Notes under the pieces: generated by a model
What the model saw: the letters and a program-made list of their open reading frames with translations, nothing else
Databases searched by the model: none
Told to the model about the DNA's origin: nothing
Made by a program: the position numbers and the translations under genes
Part shown: positions 1 to 7,889 of the stretch, piece by piece
Position numbering within the stretch: the first letter of the stretch is position 1
Layout of the letters: every line of letters begins with the position of its first letter
DNA from: Proteiniphilum sp. UBA5283
Lineage (GTDB): Bacteria; Bacteroidota; Bacteroidia; Bacteroidales; Dysgonomonadaceae
Direction: 5' to 3'
Length of the DNA: 18,599 bases
Assembly (NCBI GenBank): GCA_002408485.1
Contig: DHSP01000014.1
Location: 60,428-79,026, forward strand

Positions 1-905
1 TCTCTGAACAGTTGCAGGTGGCGCATGTTCATCTCCTCCAGCAAATAAGAGACCATGAGGAAGGTGTAGGATGGATCCGACAGCAGCATATCCGTGATAT
101 CGCCGCCAGACTGCCACGCGCCGCTCGTTGCATCATAATAAATCGACTCTACGGAAAAATCCTCTATCCTGGGTTTTTCACCCTCCCTCACCAGATGCGT
201 CTTCATATCCACAAAGGTCCATGTGGAGTCGTTCCAGGGATAGTTCTCCTCTGTGAATTCCCGGGTTTCTCCATTTTTGCTGTAAATGAAAATTGTTTCA
301 TACAGATCGGCCTTCTCCGGGTCTACGTACATTTGAAGAGGAATGCTGGCACCAATCTTATAAGGGCGAAAGTCGATCACCGGCAGCCTGTACACATTGT
401 GCAGGGCAAAAAGCACACCGGACACCAACGTAAGGATTGCCACCGGGAGAGCCGTCTTTCGAGACAACAACGGCTTAATTTGCATCCAGTTCGTTGCCAT
501 CCAGACAGCACCGGCCAGCAGCACCACGTTCTTGTAAAAAGTCTGCCAGTTACTGATAACGAAAGCATCACCAAAACAGCCGCAATCTTTTACCGGGTTG
601 GCAATCGCGACCCACAGGGTGAGCGGTGTAAAGAAAATCATAAAAAGCAGGACCAAGCGGGTAGTCATCTTCCGGTAAATTCCCAGTAACAGGAAAACAC
701 CCAATGCAAATTCGGACACCACCATCAATACTGCCACGGGAAGTGCCAGCGAGAAAAGGCCTGTCAGGCTTAGCTCAATCAGATAATCCTGAATCTTGTA
801 GGTGAAGCCCAGCGGATCCACCGCTTTCATGAATCCGGAAAAAACGAAGGTAGCCCCTACGATAATGCGGGACAACAGTAGCAGGATTTGAGCCGTTTTC
901 CTCAT
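1..905 (-). CDS. DoxX/MauE-like integral membrane protein (BT_3928-like), 3' end outside window
   Basis: The gene starts at 905 and runs off the left edge; 301 codons are visible. The first ~170 residues hold several hydrophobic segments (about 8-26, 50-76, 82-103, 125-142 and 152-168), followed by a soluble extracytoplasmic-looking region. An FSGFMKAVDP motif (22-31) after the first membrane segment and a CGCFGD motif (108-113) at the end of the third are typical of the DoxX/MauE superfamily as found in Bacteroidetes. The cysteine pair suggests a link to thiol/disulfide or quinone chemistry, but no reaction is established. The start codon overlaps the stop of the upstream DUF1599 gene as ATGA (902-905), so the two are probably translationally coupled. 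From memory, relatives in Bacteroides sit between a DUF1599 gene and triosephosphate isomerase; the latter would lie beyond the left edge. Confidence 0.8.
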   Translation of the reverse strand, partial: MRKTAQILLLLSRIIVGATFVFSGFMKAVDPLGFTYKIQDYLIELSLTGLFSLALPVAVLMVVSEFALGVFLLLGIYRKMTTRLVLLFMIFFTPLTLWVAIANPVKDCGCFGDAFVISNWQTFYKNVVLLAGAVWMATNWMQIKPLLSRKTALPVAILTLVSGVLFALHNVYRLPVIDFRPYKIGASIPLQMYVDPEKADLYETIFIYSKNGETREFTEENYPWNDSTWTFVDMKTHLVREGEKPRIEDFSVESIYYDATSGAWQSGGDITDMLLSDPSYTFLMVSYLLEEMNMRHLQLFR

Positions 906-1453
906 GCTTGCTCGTCGCCAAAGTGTAGTTTTATCAATCCAAAAATGGCATAGTTCACCATGTCCCGGTAGTTGGCGTCAACTCCTTCCGAAATAAGTGT
1001 CTGTCCGGCGTGCTCCTCGATCTCTTTCGTTCGATATATCTTCATCAGGATCAGGTCGGTATATGAACTGATCCGCATGCTTCTCCACGCCTCATCGTAA
1101 TCGTGATTCTTGGCACACATAAGTTCCTTGTTCTCCGACACATGCCTGTCGTACAGCTCCAATGCCTTTTCAACGGTGATATCTATCGTATCTGCGTACC
1201 CCAATTGCAGCTGTATCAGCCCAATGATGCCGTAGTTCACGATGCCGATAAACTCGGGGAGAATACCTTCATCCACCCTGTTTTCCTTCTTCACTTCAAG
1301 GGAACGGATCCGGTTTGCCTTAATAAAAATCTGATCGGTAACCGATTCAGGCCGTAGAATTCGCCAGGATGCTCCGTAATCGTACAACTTTTTAGCGAAA
1401 ATCTCCCGGCATGCCACAATTACTTCGTCGAATTGTTTATTGGTAACATCCAT
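902..1453 (-). CDS. DUF1599 (Nmad1) domain protein
   Basis: This predicts 183 residues with two copies of a similar unit. The first contains KKLYDYGASWRILRP and SVTDQIFIKANRIRSLE; the second contains NHDYDEAWRSMRISSYTDLILMKIYR. Both units end in a similar VNYxIxGLIxL stretch. This internal duplication is the hallmark of DUF1599 (PF07659, also called nucleotide modification associated domain 1). The biochemical role is unknown; the domain has been linked by others to nucleotide metabolism or base modification. I chose the ATG at 1453 because the longer frame begins at a TTG (1480) lying inside a perfect -7 promoter box (1478-1485), so that codon would not be transcribed. The protein then begins MDVTNKQFDEV, as in relatives. 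The stop overlaps the next gene's start. Confidence 0.82.
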   Translation of the reverse strand: MDVTNKQFDEVIVACREIFAKKLYDYGASWRILRPESVTDQIFIKANRIRSLEVKKENRVDEGILPEFIGIVNYGIIGLIQLQLGYADTIDITVEKALELYDRHVSENKELMCAKNHDYDEAWRSMRISSYTDLILMKIYRTKEIEEHAGQTLISEGVDANYRDMVNYAIFGLIKLHFGDEQA

Positions 1454-1477
1454 AATGTATTGGTGTAATCTGATGAA

Positions 1478-1485
1478 CAAAGATA
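1478..1485 (-). promoter_or_regulatory. Bacteroidetes -7 promoter box for the DUF1599-DoxX operon
   Basis: On the minus strand this reads TATCTTTG, a perfect match to TAnnTTTG. No clear TTTG is seen ~20 bases upstream, where the sequence instead forms the stem of the preceding gene's terminator. Transcription would start near 1471, giving a leader of about 18 nt before the ATG at 1453. Confidence 0.5.
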
Positions 1486-1488
1486 ATC

Positions 1489-1525
1489 AAAAAAAAGGTA
1501 CAAGCGTTTAATCTTATACCTTTTT
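1489..1525 (-). terminator. Rho-independent terminator of the M23 peptidase gene
   Basis: Arms at 1492-1504 and 1513-1525 pair over 13 bp with one G-U wobble and an 8-nt loop. Read on the minus strand, the second arm ends in a run of eight T (1496 down to 1489). It lies 25 nt beyond the M23 peptidase stop codon. The A-T rich base of the stem means it could also work weakly on the other strand. Confidence 0.8.
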
Positions 1526-1549
1526 ATGCGGGAGCAGCAGCGCTGTCAC

Positions 1550-2563
1550 TTATGAAATGCGGATCGATTTCCCTATACGCAATACCGTTTTCGCGGAGAT
1601 ATTATTCATCGAACAGAGCTGGCTTACAGAAACTCCGTACCGTCTGGAAATAGCGCCCAGCGTATCTCCTTTTTTGATACGGTGATATTTCACGTCGCCC
1701 GATACATACTTGTTGGTGCTGGCAGCCGGCTCTTTATAGGGCGTACTGCTGCTGACAATAGATTTGCTGCTGTTGGAGGTTTTCCTGTAACTCGAGTTGG
1801 TCACAAGGTATTCGTCGCGGTGAGTTACTTTATTTTGGAAATCGATGATGAAGTTCGGATTGATGGGTTTGCCCAGGAAGCGTGTCTCAAAGTGGAGATG
1901 CGATCCGAATGAGCGCCCCGTGTTGCCGGCCAGGCCGATGGGCTGCCCCGAGCGGACAAAGTCGTTTTCATCGACCAGGAATTTCGAAAGATGCCCGTAC
2001 ACGGTCTCCAGTCCATTCACATGACGAACGACAAGGTAATAGCCATAGCCTCTTCTTTCGAATTGCTTTACTCTGATCTTCCCGTCGAAGGCGGCATAAA
2101 CGGTGTCGCCCGTCTGTGCTTTCAAATCAATTCCATAATGATAACGTCGGCTTCCTCTTCTCCCAAAATTGGAAGTCATATGCCCCACCACCGGCATGGT
2201 GAAATTCTCCAGATCCACGATAAACGTATCCGGGGCGTTTTGCAGACTGCCATAAACATTGACATGTTGGTTCACCCACATCCCTCCGTAAATATCGTCG
2301 GCGGGAATTTCGTTGGGATCAAATGACTCTCTGCGCTCCTCGGCCTCTTCGAGGACCGACAAGTCCATTTTGAGCTTTAGACCGTCGGCAAACAAGCCAA
2401 CCTCATCGCTCAAGCTGGAACTATGTAACTGTCTGGCTGTTATCTCCGGCCTGGATTTATCGGAAGTAGCCGGAGTTGATTGTGTGAATGCGTTCAAAGA
2501 AACGAACATCAAGGTTGCGGGCAAAAGAACACGTGCTTTTGCGAAAAAATGATTGCTATCCAT
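1550..2563 (-). CDS. M23 family metallopeptidase with C-terminal LysM domain
   Basis: A probable secreted peptidoglycan endopeptidase of 337 residues. A hydrophobic N-terminus (about 11-27) resembles a signal peptide with cleavage after the AFT region. The M23/LytM domain spans roughly 120-240: zinc ligands H142 and D146 are in YHYGIDL, the GHLS histidine is H191, and the HLH motif is at 222-224, so all expected catalytic residues are present. A Ser/Thr-rich linker (about 255-290) leads to a LysM peptidoglycan-binding domain (293-337, YHRIKKGDTLGAISRRYGVS). I chose the ATG at 2563, preceded by AGGTAGCA, because longer frames extend into the upstream ndk gene and lack a signal peptide. It follows ndk by 55 nt with no terminator seen between them, so the two may be cotranscribed. 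It could cleave stem-peptide crosslinks or act as a cell-wall hydrolase activator; the family alone does not decide. Confidence 0.9.
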   Translation of the reverse strand: MDSNHFFAKARVLLPATLMFVSLNAFTQSTPATSDKSRPEITARQLHSSSLSDEVGLFADGLKLKMDLSVLEEAEERRESFDPNEIPADDIYGGMWVNQHVNVYGSLQNAPDTFIVDLENFTMPVVGHMTSNFGRRGSRRYHYGIDLKAQTGDTVYAAFDGKIRVKQFERRGYGYYLVVRHVNGLETVYGHLSKFLVDENDFVRSGQPIGLAGNTGRSFGSHLHFETRFLGKPINPNFIIDFQNKVTHRDEYLVTNSSYRKTSNSSKSIVSSSTPYKEPAASTNKYVSGDVKYHRIKKGDTLGAISRRYGVSVSQLCSMNNISAKTVLRIGKSIRIS

Positions 2564-2618
2564 TGCTACCTGACTCTTTATTTTGTTGATCCGTTGTAAA
2601 ATTTGAATATTTTTGTAA

Positions 2619-3080
2619 TTACAATTCATCATTCGCGTAATAATAGGGACCGAGACGGGGTTCATAATCAAAAATCTCCCCTTCGGAGAAAAAACGCTCC
2701 AGCTCTGCCGCCGCGGTTTCGGCCGAATCAGACGCGTGCACAATGTTTTCCTGCACACTCATACTGTAATCGCCTCTGATGGTACCGGGTTCAGCCTCTC
2801 TCCCATTTGTTACTCCTGATAATTTTCTGACCACATTTATCACATCCACTCCCTTCAGGGCCATAATTAACACAGGACTTGCCTGCATGGAATCTTTGAT
2901 TCTTCCATAAAATGGCTTGTTTAATAGGTGAGCGTAATGTTCCTCAAGGGTTTCATCGGTTAAACACACCATCTTCATTCCCACAATCTGAATCCCTTTT
3001 TTTTCGAAGCGTGCAATCACTTCTCCCAAGATACCACGTTGAACTGCTGATGGTTTTAGAATAACAAGCGTAACCTGCAT
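2619..3080 (-). CDS. ndk: Nucleoside-diphosphate kinase
   Basis: A cytoplasmic enzyme that transfers the gamma-phosphate of ATP to NDPs through a phosphohistidine, balancing NTP and dNTP pools. The 153-residue frame spans the whole fold: the N-terminal strand with VILKPSAVQRG (6-16), the KPFYGRIKDSM segment (55-65), the arginine-containing GTIRGDYS (99-106), and the active-site NIVHASDS with the catalytic histidine at 115. The usual NxxHGSDS has Ala in place of Gly here; I recall this as common in Bacteroidetes forms, so it is probably not a defect. The length is slightly above the 140-150 typical of bacteria because of an acidic, tyrosine-rich tail. The start at 3080 agrees with the family N-terminus. 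A plausible promoter lies about 60 nt upstream, and the M23 peptidase gene follows on the same strand. Confidence 0.97.
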   Translation of the reverse strand: MQVTLVILKPSAVQRGILGEVIARFEKKGIQIVGMKMVCLTDETLEEHYAHLLNKPFYGRIKDSMQASPVLIMALKGVDVINVVRKLSGVTNGREAEPGTIRGDYSMSVQENIVHASDSAETAAAELERFFSEGEIFDYEPRLGPYYYANDEL

Positions 3081-3140
3081 GAACGATAAACTATTACAAA
3101 AAAGACCTTTTAATTATAGATTTTTTTCCTTAATCGATTC

Positions 3141-3172
3141 CAAAGTAAACTTTTTATTATTTCTCCGCCAAA
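3141..3172 (-). promoter_or_regulatory. Probable ndk promoter
   Basis: On the minus strand a TTTG (3172-3169) is followed, after exactly 20 bases, by TTACTTTG (3148-3141). The latter matches seven of eight positions of the Bacteroidetes -7 box TAnnTTTG. Spacing and orientation fit ndk, which starts at 3080; transcription would begin near 3134. Confidence 0.5.
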
Positions 3173-3257
3173 TTGTTGAAACTTTTTTTTGGAGGCCATA
3201 AAAGCGAGTAACGGTCAAAAAGCACCCTATCAGTCTGAAAATATGCATTTTACACAG

Positions 3258-3279
3258 AAACATGTTGTACAACATATTT
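3258..3279. promoter_or_regulatory. Palindrome in the ndk / glycosyltransferase intergenic region
   Basis: A perfect 14-bp palindrome ATGTTGTACAACAT (3262-3275) extends to 22 bp with a single mismatched pair (3261/3276). No T-tract follows, so it does not look like a terminator. A dimeric repressor or activator operator is possible. It is more than 85 bp from either mapped promoter box. Confidence 0.35.
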
Positions 3280-3307
3280 TGCTGATTTTAAACACTATGC
3301 GCATTAT

Positions 3308-3325
3308 TTAACATCTTATTAACAT
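3308..3325. promoter_or_regulatory. 7-4-7 direct repeat, PhoB-box-like
   Basis: TTAACAT, four bases, TTAACAT: two identical 7-mers with an 11-bp period, so both face the same side of the helix. This is the layout of PhoB/OmpR-family tandem sites. No third copy follows in register on either side. The regulator is unknown. Confidence 0.3.
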
Positions 3326-3488
3326 AAACACCACGAAGAAATCCTACCGGCCGGGAAACTCGCTATATATGTGTTGTAAAAAGCAGACAAGAACGGCATC
3401 CTCCCACGTATATTCGTTAATTTTACGTTTTTTAATACTATCCTTTTAAAATGAGACTGAAAACGACTTCAGAATAACGGGAATTCTG

Positions 3489-3496
3489 TATCTTTG
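3489..3496 (+). promoter_or_regulatory. -7 promoter box of the DUF2723 glycosyltransferase gene
   Basis: TATCTTTG is a perfect match to the Bacteroidetes TAnnTTTG box. No TTTG is present about 20 bases upstream (3465-3468), so the -33 element is weak or replaced. Transcription would begin near 3503, leaving a leader of about 60 nt. Confidence 0.5.
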
Positions 3497-3563
3497 CCTC
3501 AATTTCCAATTAAATCGGTAACATTCAAGCAAGTGTCGAGTTCTCAATTCAACAAAAAACAAA

Positions 3564-6500
3564 ATGATTAAATACAAGTTAATCAACAACATCGCCGGAT
3601 GGAGCGTGTTTGTCGTGGCTGCCATTGTATATTTGCTTACAATTGAACCCACAGCGAGTTTCTGGGATTGCGGCGAGTTCATCACCTCGGCCTACAAGCT
3701 GGAAGTAGGACATCCACCCGGTGCGCCGATCTTTATGCTGGTAGGAAACTTATTCACCCAGTTTGCCGGAGACCCGTCTCAGGTAGCCAAAATGGTCAAC
3801 AGCATGTCGGCACTAATGAGCGCCTTCACCATCCTGTTTCTTTTCTGGACCATCACCCACCTCACACGCAAACTGATCCTTAGCCGGAACGAACAGGAAT
3901 TAACCGTGGGACAAACCGTTGCCGTGATCGGTAGCGGGCTTGTGGGTGCACTTGTTTATACCTTTTCCGATACATTCTGGTTCTCGGCCGTGGAGGGAGA
4001 AGTATATGCCTTTTCCTCCATGCTCACAGCCCTTGTCTTCTGGCTGATCCTCAAATGGGAAGACAATGCAGAGAAGCCCCATTCTGACAAATGGCTCGTG
4101 CTCATCGCTTACATTATGGGGTTATCCATTGGCGTGCATCTGCTCAACCTTCTCTGTATTCCGGCAATTGTACTGGTACATTATTTCAAAAGAAACGAGA
4201 CTCCCACATGGAAGGGAGGGCTGCTTGCTCTTTTGGGATCCTTTTTCCTGATCATTGTATTGATGTGGGGTATTATTCCCGGGTTCACCAAAGTGGGCGG
4301 GTGGTTTGAACTGTTCTTCGTGAACACGTTCGGCATGCCATACAATACGGGGCTGTTCGTGTACCTGGTCCTGCTGCTGGCAAGCATTGCCTGGGCACTC
4401 TTCGAGACTTTATCTCCAAAAGGAAAGGAATCCCGGGCACGCACGGCCTTTTTTGTCAGTCTCGCCCTGGCCGGCATCCTGTTCATCGGCAGCAAGGTGT
4501 GGTTGTGGATACTTCTGCTCGTGGCAGGTGCCTATATCTCTTTCCGGTACAAAAAGCTGGAAATCAAGTTTATCAATCTGGCCATGTCGTGCCTGATGGT
4601 CATCCTGGTTGGCTTCTCGGCCTATGCCCTGATTCCCATCCGCTCTGGTGCCAATACCCCGCTCGACCTGAACTCACCGGAAGACATCTTCTCCCTGGGC
4701 AGCTATCTCAATCGCGAGCAATACGGACAGACACCGCTGATTCACGGAACCACCTACGCATCAAAAATTGCGCGGAACGCCGACGGCACCGCCATCACCG
4801 ATGGCGAAAGCACGTCCTGGAAGCAGGTTGTTAAAACTTCCCCCGATCAGAAAGACCGGTATGAGAAGGTTACCTCTCCCTCCTATAAATATACCAACAC
4901 CATGCTTCTGCCCCGGATGCATTCCAACCCCAACAATCCCTCCTTTGGAAATCACATCATCGGTTACGAACGATGGGGCGGTGTAACGGATCAAAATATA
5001 AAACCCACGCTTTGGCAAAACCTGAAGTTCATGTTTAGCTATCAGTTCAACTATATGTACTGGCGTTATTTTATGTGGAACTTCTCGGGACGGCAGAACG
5101 ACATACAGGGCGACGGCGGCATCACTTCCGGGAACTGGATCAGCGGCATTCCCTTTGTGGACGAGCATGTGCTCGGACTGGGGCCGCAGGACAACATGGC
5201 TCCCGACATTGTCGACAATAAGGGGCACAACAAATACTATATGCTCCCGTTGCTGCTGGGTATCATTGGCATCTTCTATCAGCTGCGTCTGAAAGAACGG
5301 GGAAACAAGAGCTTTGCCATCGTTTTCATGCTCTTCTTCATGACGGGACTGGCCATCATCCTCTATCTCAACCAAACGCCGTTTGAACCGCGCGAACGGG
5401 ATTATGCCTACTCCGGCTCCTTCTATGCCTTTTCCATTTGGGTGGGAATGGGCGTGGCGGGCATCAGCCTGTTTTTGCGGAAATATCTCAAAAACACCAC
5501 GGCGGCAACCGCAGTCGCCACGGTAGCATCTCTTTTCGTACCGCTTCAGATGGCGTCGCAAAACTGGGACGACCACGATCGCTCCGGAAGGACGCTGGCA
5601 CGCGATACCGGCATGAACTACCTCTGTGGCGTAGGTGAAAACGGGATCCTGTTTACCAACGGCGACAACGACACCTATCCTCTGTGGTACGTGCAGGAAA
5701 CGGAAGGCTACCGTACCGACGTGCGGGTGACCAACCTCAGCTTCCTGCAAACCGAGTGGTACATAGATCAGCTGCTGCGTCCGGCATACGAGTCAACACC
5801 TCTTCCCATCAAATGGTCGCGGCCACGCTACTCGGGCGATGCAGGCAGCGCTGCCTTTGTCATCACCAAACAGGAGATTGAAAGCGTGCTGCGGCAGAAT
5901 AACATTCCGCCCATATCGTTCGGATCCTATTACGACGTAAACGCCTACAAAGATACCCTCTCCCTGAAACAGACGATGGAGAACCTGAGAACGGGTCAAA
6001 ACAGCAACCCCGCAAACCCATTCAACACAGGCAACACACAGATCATTCCCGGCAATGTGCTCTCACTCGATGTGGATACTGCCGGGATCGACTGGAAAAA
6101 GCTCCACGCAAAACCGGGCAGCAGGATGTACATCAACCTGGGTGATAAGTCGGCCCTCTACAGGCAGGAGCTCATGATCCTCGAAATGATCAGCAACATC
6201 AACGATGAGAACTGGGAGCGGCCATTACACTTCGCCACCACCATCACCCCCTCGTTGTATATGAATCTGCAGAACGGCAATTTCTCGCTAAACGGGCTCT
6301 CGTACCAGGTGATCCCCGGTACTCCGCTGAGCGGTGGCGTAAACACGGAGGCAGCGTATGACAACATGATGAATAAGTTCCGCTGGGGCGGGCTGGAAGA
6401 AAATCCCGATATTTATCTGGACGAAACCAGCCGAAGGATGCTTTCCACTTTCCGTCTCTATTTCACCCAGCTGATCAACGCTCTGATCGACGAGGGCGAG

Positions 6501-7034
6501 AATGAGAAAGCACTGGCTGCACTCGATAAAATCACCACAATGGTACCCGACTCCACGGTACACTACGGTACCGACGGGCTCCTGTTCGCCAGGGCATATT
6601 ACCGACTGGGTGAACGGGAGAAGGCGGAAGCCCTTATCTCAACCATTGGCGGGCGCATCAACATGAACCTCGACTGGTTCAGCCGTCTGAAGCCTTTGCA
6701 GATTTCGAACACCCTCTCCGACATTGTGTATAACAACATCAACCCGCTGCTGCTGATCAACACGATCTATCAACAGTACGATAAGGAAAAATATCGGACG
6801 ATGACAGACGACCTGATGCAGCGTGCACAGTTTTTTTATATGCAAGGAGTGTCGTACGTGGGCGATGTGATCTTGAAAGAGATCACCGACGGTTCCGTAC
6901 GCAATTATTATGCCACTCCCCAGGAGGATACCCTCTCACGGGCAACAGCAGAGGAGACAATGCAAAAAGCACTCAACATGATGCAGCAGTTTAGCCCCCG
7001 CCTGCTGGAACAATATAAAACCACAACTCAGTAA
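3564..7034 (+). CDS. DUF2723 (TMEM260-like) membrane glycosyltransferase
   Basis: A very large polytopic membrane protein of 1,156 residues. The N-terminal half has many hydrophobic segments. The DUF2723 (PF11028) signatures are FWDCGEF (33-39) and GHPPGAP (49-55) after the first membrane helix, where GT-C enzymes carry an acidic catalytic site. A second conserved region, FEPRERDYAY, starts at residue 607, followed by two more hydrophobic stretches. The soluble C-terminal half starts near an NGDND motif (699-703), and residues ~960-1,150 look alpha-helical and TPR-like. The family includes human TMEM260, reported to be a protein O-mannosyltransferase. A role in extracytoplasmic protein or glycan mannosylation with a lipid-linked donor is therefore plausible but inferred. 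Bacteroidetes have general protein O-glycosylation, and this family is a reasonable candidate for a step in it. A polysaccharide deacetylase follows. Confidence 0.88.
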   Translation: MIKYKLINNIAGWSVFVVAAIVYLLTIEPTASFWDCGEFITSAYKLEVGHPPGAPIFMLVGNLFTQFAGDPSQVAKMVNSMSALMSAFTILFLFWTITHLTRKLILSRNEQELTVGQTVAVIGSGLVGALVYTFSDTFWFSAVEGEVYAFSSMLTALVFWLILKWEDNAEKPHSDKWLVLIAYIMGLSIGVHLLNLLCIPAIVLVHYFKRNETPTWKGGLLALLGSFFLIIVLMWGIIPGFTKVGGWFELFFVNTFGMPYNTGLFVYLVLLLASIAWALFETLSPKGKESRARTAFFVSLALAGILFIGSKVWLWILLLVAGAYISFRYKKLEIKFINLAMSCLMVILVGFSAYALIPIRSGANTPLDLNSPEDIFSLGSYLNREQYGQTPLIHGTTYASKIARNADGTAITDGESTSWKQVVKTSPDQKDRYEKVTSPSYKYTNTMLLPRMHSNPNNPSFGNHIIGYERWGGVTDQNIKPTLWQNLKFMFSYQFNYMYWRYFMWNFSGRQNDIQGDGGITSGNWISGIPFVDEHVLGLGPQDNMAPDIVDNKGHNKYYMLPLLLGIIGIFYQLRLKERGNKSFAIVFMLFFMTGLAIILYLNQTPFEPRERDYAYSGSFYAFSIWVGMGVAGISLFLRKYLKNTTAATAVATVASLFVPLQMASQNWDDHDRSGRTLARDTGMNYLCGVGENGILFTNGDNDTYPLWYVQETEGYRTDVRVTNLSFLQTEWYIDQLLRPAYESTPLPIKWSRPRYSGDAGSAAFVITKQEIESVLRQNNIPPISFGSYYDVNAYKDTLSLKQTMENLRTGQNSNPANPFNTGNTQIIPGNVLSLDVDTAGIDWKKLHAKPGSRMYINLGDKSALYRQELMILEMISNINDENWERPLHFATTITPSLYMNLQNGNFSLNGLSYQVIPGTPLSGGVNTEAAYDNMMNKFRWGGLEENPDIYLDETSRRMLSTFRLYFTQLINALIDEGENEKALAALDKITTMVPDSTVHYGTDGLLFARAYYRLGEREKAEALISTIGGRINMNLDWFSRLKPLQISNTLSDIVYNNINPLLLINTIYQQYDKEKYRTMTDDLMQRAQFFYMQGVSYVGDVILKEITDGSVRNYYATPQEDTLSRATAEETMQKALNMMQQFSPRLLEQYKTTTQ

Positions 7035-7047
7035 AAAACGAAGGCAG

Positions 7048-7080
7048 CATAGGGCCGTGTAGTGTCTACACGGCCCTATG
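7048..7080 (+). terminator. Perfect 15-bp hairpin after the glycosyltransferase gene
   Basis: Arms at 7048-7062 and 7066-7080 are perfect reverse complements over 15 bp around a 3-nt TGT loop, 13 nt after the stop codon. The stem is G+C-rich (GGGCCGTG core), but only a short CTTT follows, so termination may be partial. It may instead protect the 3' end of the glycosyltransferase mRNA or set the expression ratio with the deacetylase gene 35 nt downstream. Confidence 0.6.
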
Positions 7081-7114
7081 GCTTTGGTCGATACCTAACT
7101 CTATCATCCTACAC

Positions 7115-7747
7115 ATGCTAATTGAACAGCCCCCACATCTCTACCGGCTTCTCTTTCCCAAATCAGTCTGGCGAATCAAAGTGCCTCGCCAGAAAACGGT
7201 CTACCTCACGTTTGATGACGGCCCCATCCCGGAAGTCACCCCCTGGGTACTGGATCTTCTGGACCGATACAACGTGAAAGCCACCTTCTTCTGCGTGGGC
7301 GACAATGTGCGGAAACACCCCGATGTTTACCGGATGCTGCTGGAACGGGGCCATAGAACAGGCAATCACACTTTCAACCATGTACAGGGATGGAACAGCA
7401 AGACCTCCTACCTGTTGGACAATACGGCAAAGGCAGCCGAGCTGATCGGCTCTCCCCTCTTCAGGCCTCCTCACGGCCATATGCGGGTACCGCAGAACTG
7501 GGCAATACACAAGGCTGGCTATAGCGTCATAATGTGGGATGTGGTCACCCGGGACTACAGCCGGCATATGTCGCCCGAACAGGTGCTGGCCAATGTAAAG
7601 AAATATACGCGCGACGGTTCCATTCTCGTATTTCACGATTCTCTCAAAGCCGAAAAAAACATGAAATACGCCCTGCCACGTGCCATAGAGTGGCTGCAAG
7701 GCGAAGGCTATACCTTTGCATTGATTCCTCATATCGCAACTCCGTAA
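7115..7747 (+). CDS. Polysaccharide deacetylase (NodB homology domain, CE4 family)
   Basis: A 210-residue protein that is almost entirely a NodB domain, predicted to be a metal-dependent N- or O-deacetylase of a glycan. All five CE4 motifs are visible: TFDDGP (32-37) with the catalytic base and metal Asp, HTFNH (85-89) giving the two metal histidines, RPPHG (117-121), WDV (141-143) and VFHDS (172-176) with the catalytic His. RPPHG replaces the more usual RPPYG. No signal peptide or membrane anchor is visible, so it may be cytoplasmic or work at the inner face on a lipid-linked precursor. It lies 80 nt after the DUF2723 gene with a hairpin between, so cotranscription is likely but perhaps attenuated. 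The MLIEQPP start matches my memory of Bacteroidetes relatives. The substrate is unknown. Confidence 0.9.
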   Translation: MLIEQPPHLYRLLFPKSVWRIKVPRQKTVYLTFDDGPIPEVTPWVLDLLDRYNVKATFFCVGDNVRKHPDVYRMLLERGHRTGNHTFNHVQGWNSKTSYLLDNTAKAAELIGSPLFRPPHGHMRVPQNWAIHKAGYSVIMWDVVTRDYSRHMSPEQVLANVKKYTRDGSILVFHDSLKAEKNMKYALPRAIEWLQGEGYTFALIPHIATP

Positions 7748-7861
7748 CCCAGTCGCACTTTTCCTTCCACACATCTCTTTGCCGAATGTGGAATGCGGAA
7801 TGCCATAACCAGGCATCTTCAACAATCCTCTATTTGACTCCCTAAAAAGCATAAACAATGT

Positions 7862-7878
7862 TAATATTTAAAATATTA
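7862..7878. promoter_or_regulatory. AT-only 17-bp palindrome upstream of the efflux operon promoter
   Basis: TAATATTT and AAATATTA form perfect 8-bp arms around one central A. It lies 11 bp upstream of the putative -33 box of the efflux promoter and could be a regulator operator. Because it contains only A and T, a chance origin is quite possible. Confidence 0.25.
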
Positions 7879-7889
7879 TAGTATTATGT

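Larger units (their letters stand above)
3081..3563. other. 483-bp divergent intergenic region
   Basis: This AT-rich gap holds no convincing coding frame or RNA gene. It contains the minus-strand ndk promoter (3141-3172), the palindrome (3258-3279), the 7-4-7 direct repeat (3308-3325) and the plus-strand -7 box (3489-3496). About 200 bp between the promoters is unexplained apart from these two possible operator sites. Confidence 0.6.

Noticed and set aside
12..689. Plus-strand 225-codon frame at the left edge
   Set aside because: It is antisense to the DoxX-like gene, whose membrane segments and CGCFGD motif are clear.
2564..2758. N-terminal extension of the M23 peptidase upstream of 2563
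   Set aside because: It runs into the end of ndk, contains no signal peptide, and the residues before MDSNHFF look like out-of-frame translation.
2619..3080. NIVHASDS instead of NxxHGSDS in ndk as a possible inactivating change
   Set aside because: The catalytic His and flanking residues are intact, and I recall the Ala as usual in Bacteroidetes enzymes.
4761..5750. Long open frame on the minus strand within the glycosyltransferase gene
   Set aside because: It is antisense to a well-supported coding region, is rich in His, Gly and Val as codon shadows are, and matches no family I recognise.
7800..7816. Short hairpin (ATGCC/GGCAT) after the deacetylase gene
   Set aside because: Only five base pairs with a 7-nt loop and no T-run; not supportable as a terminator.
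7163..7858. Minus-strand frame opposite the deacetylase gene
   Set aside because: The plus-strand gene has all five NodB motifs; the opposite frame has no recognisable features.
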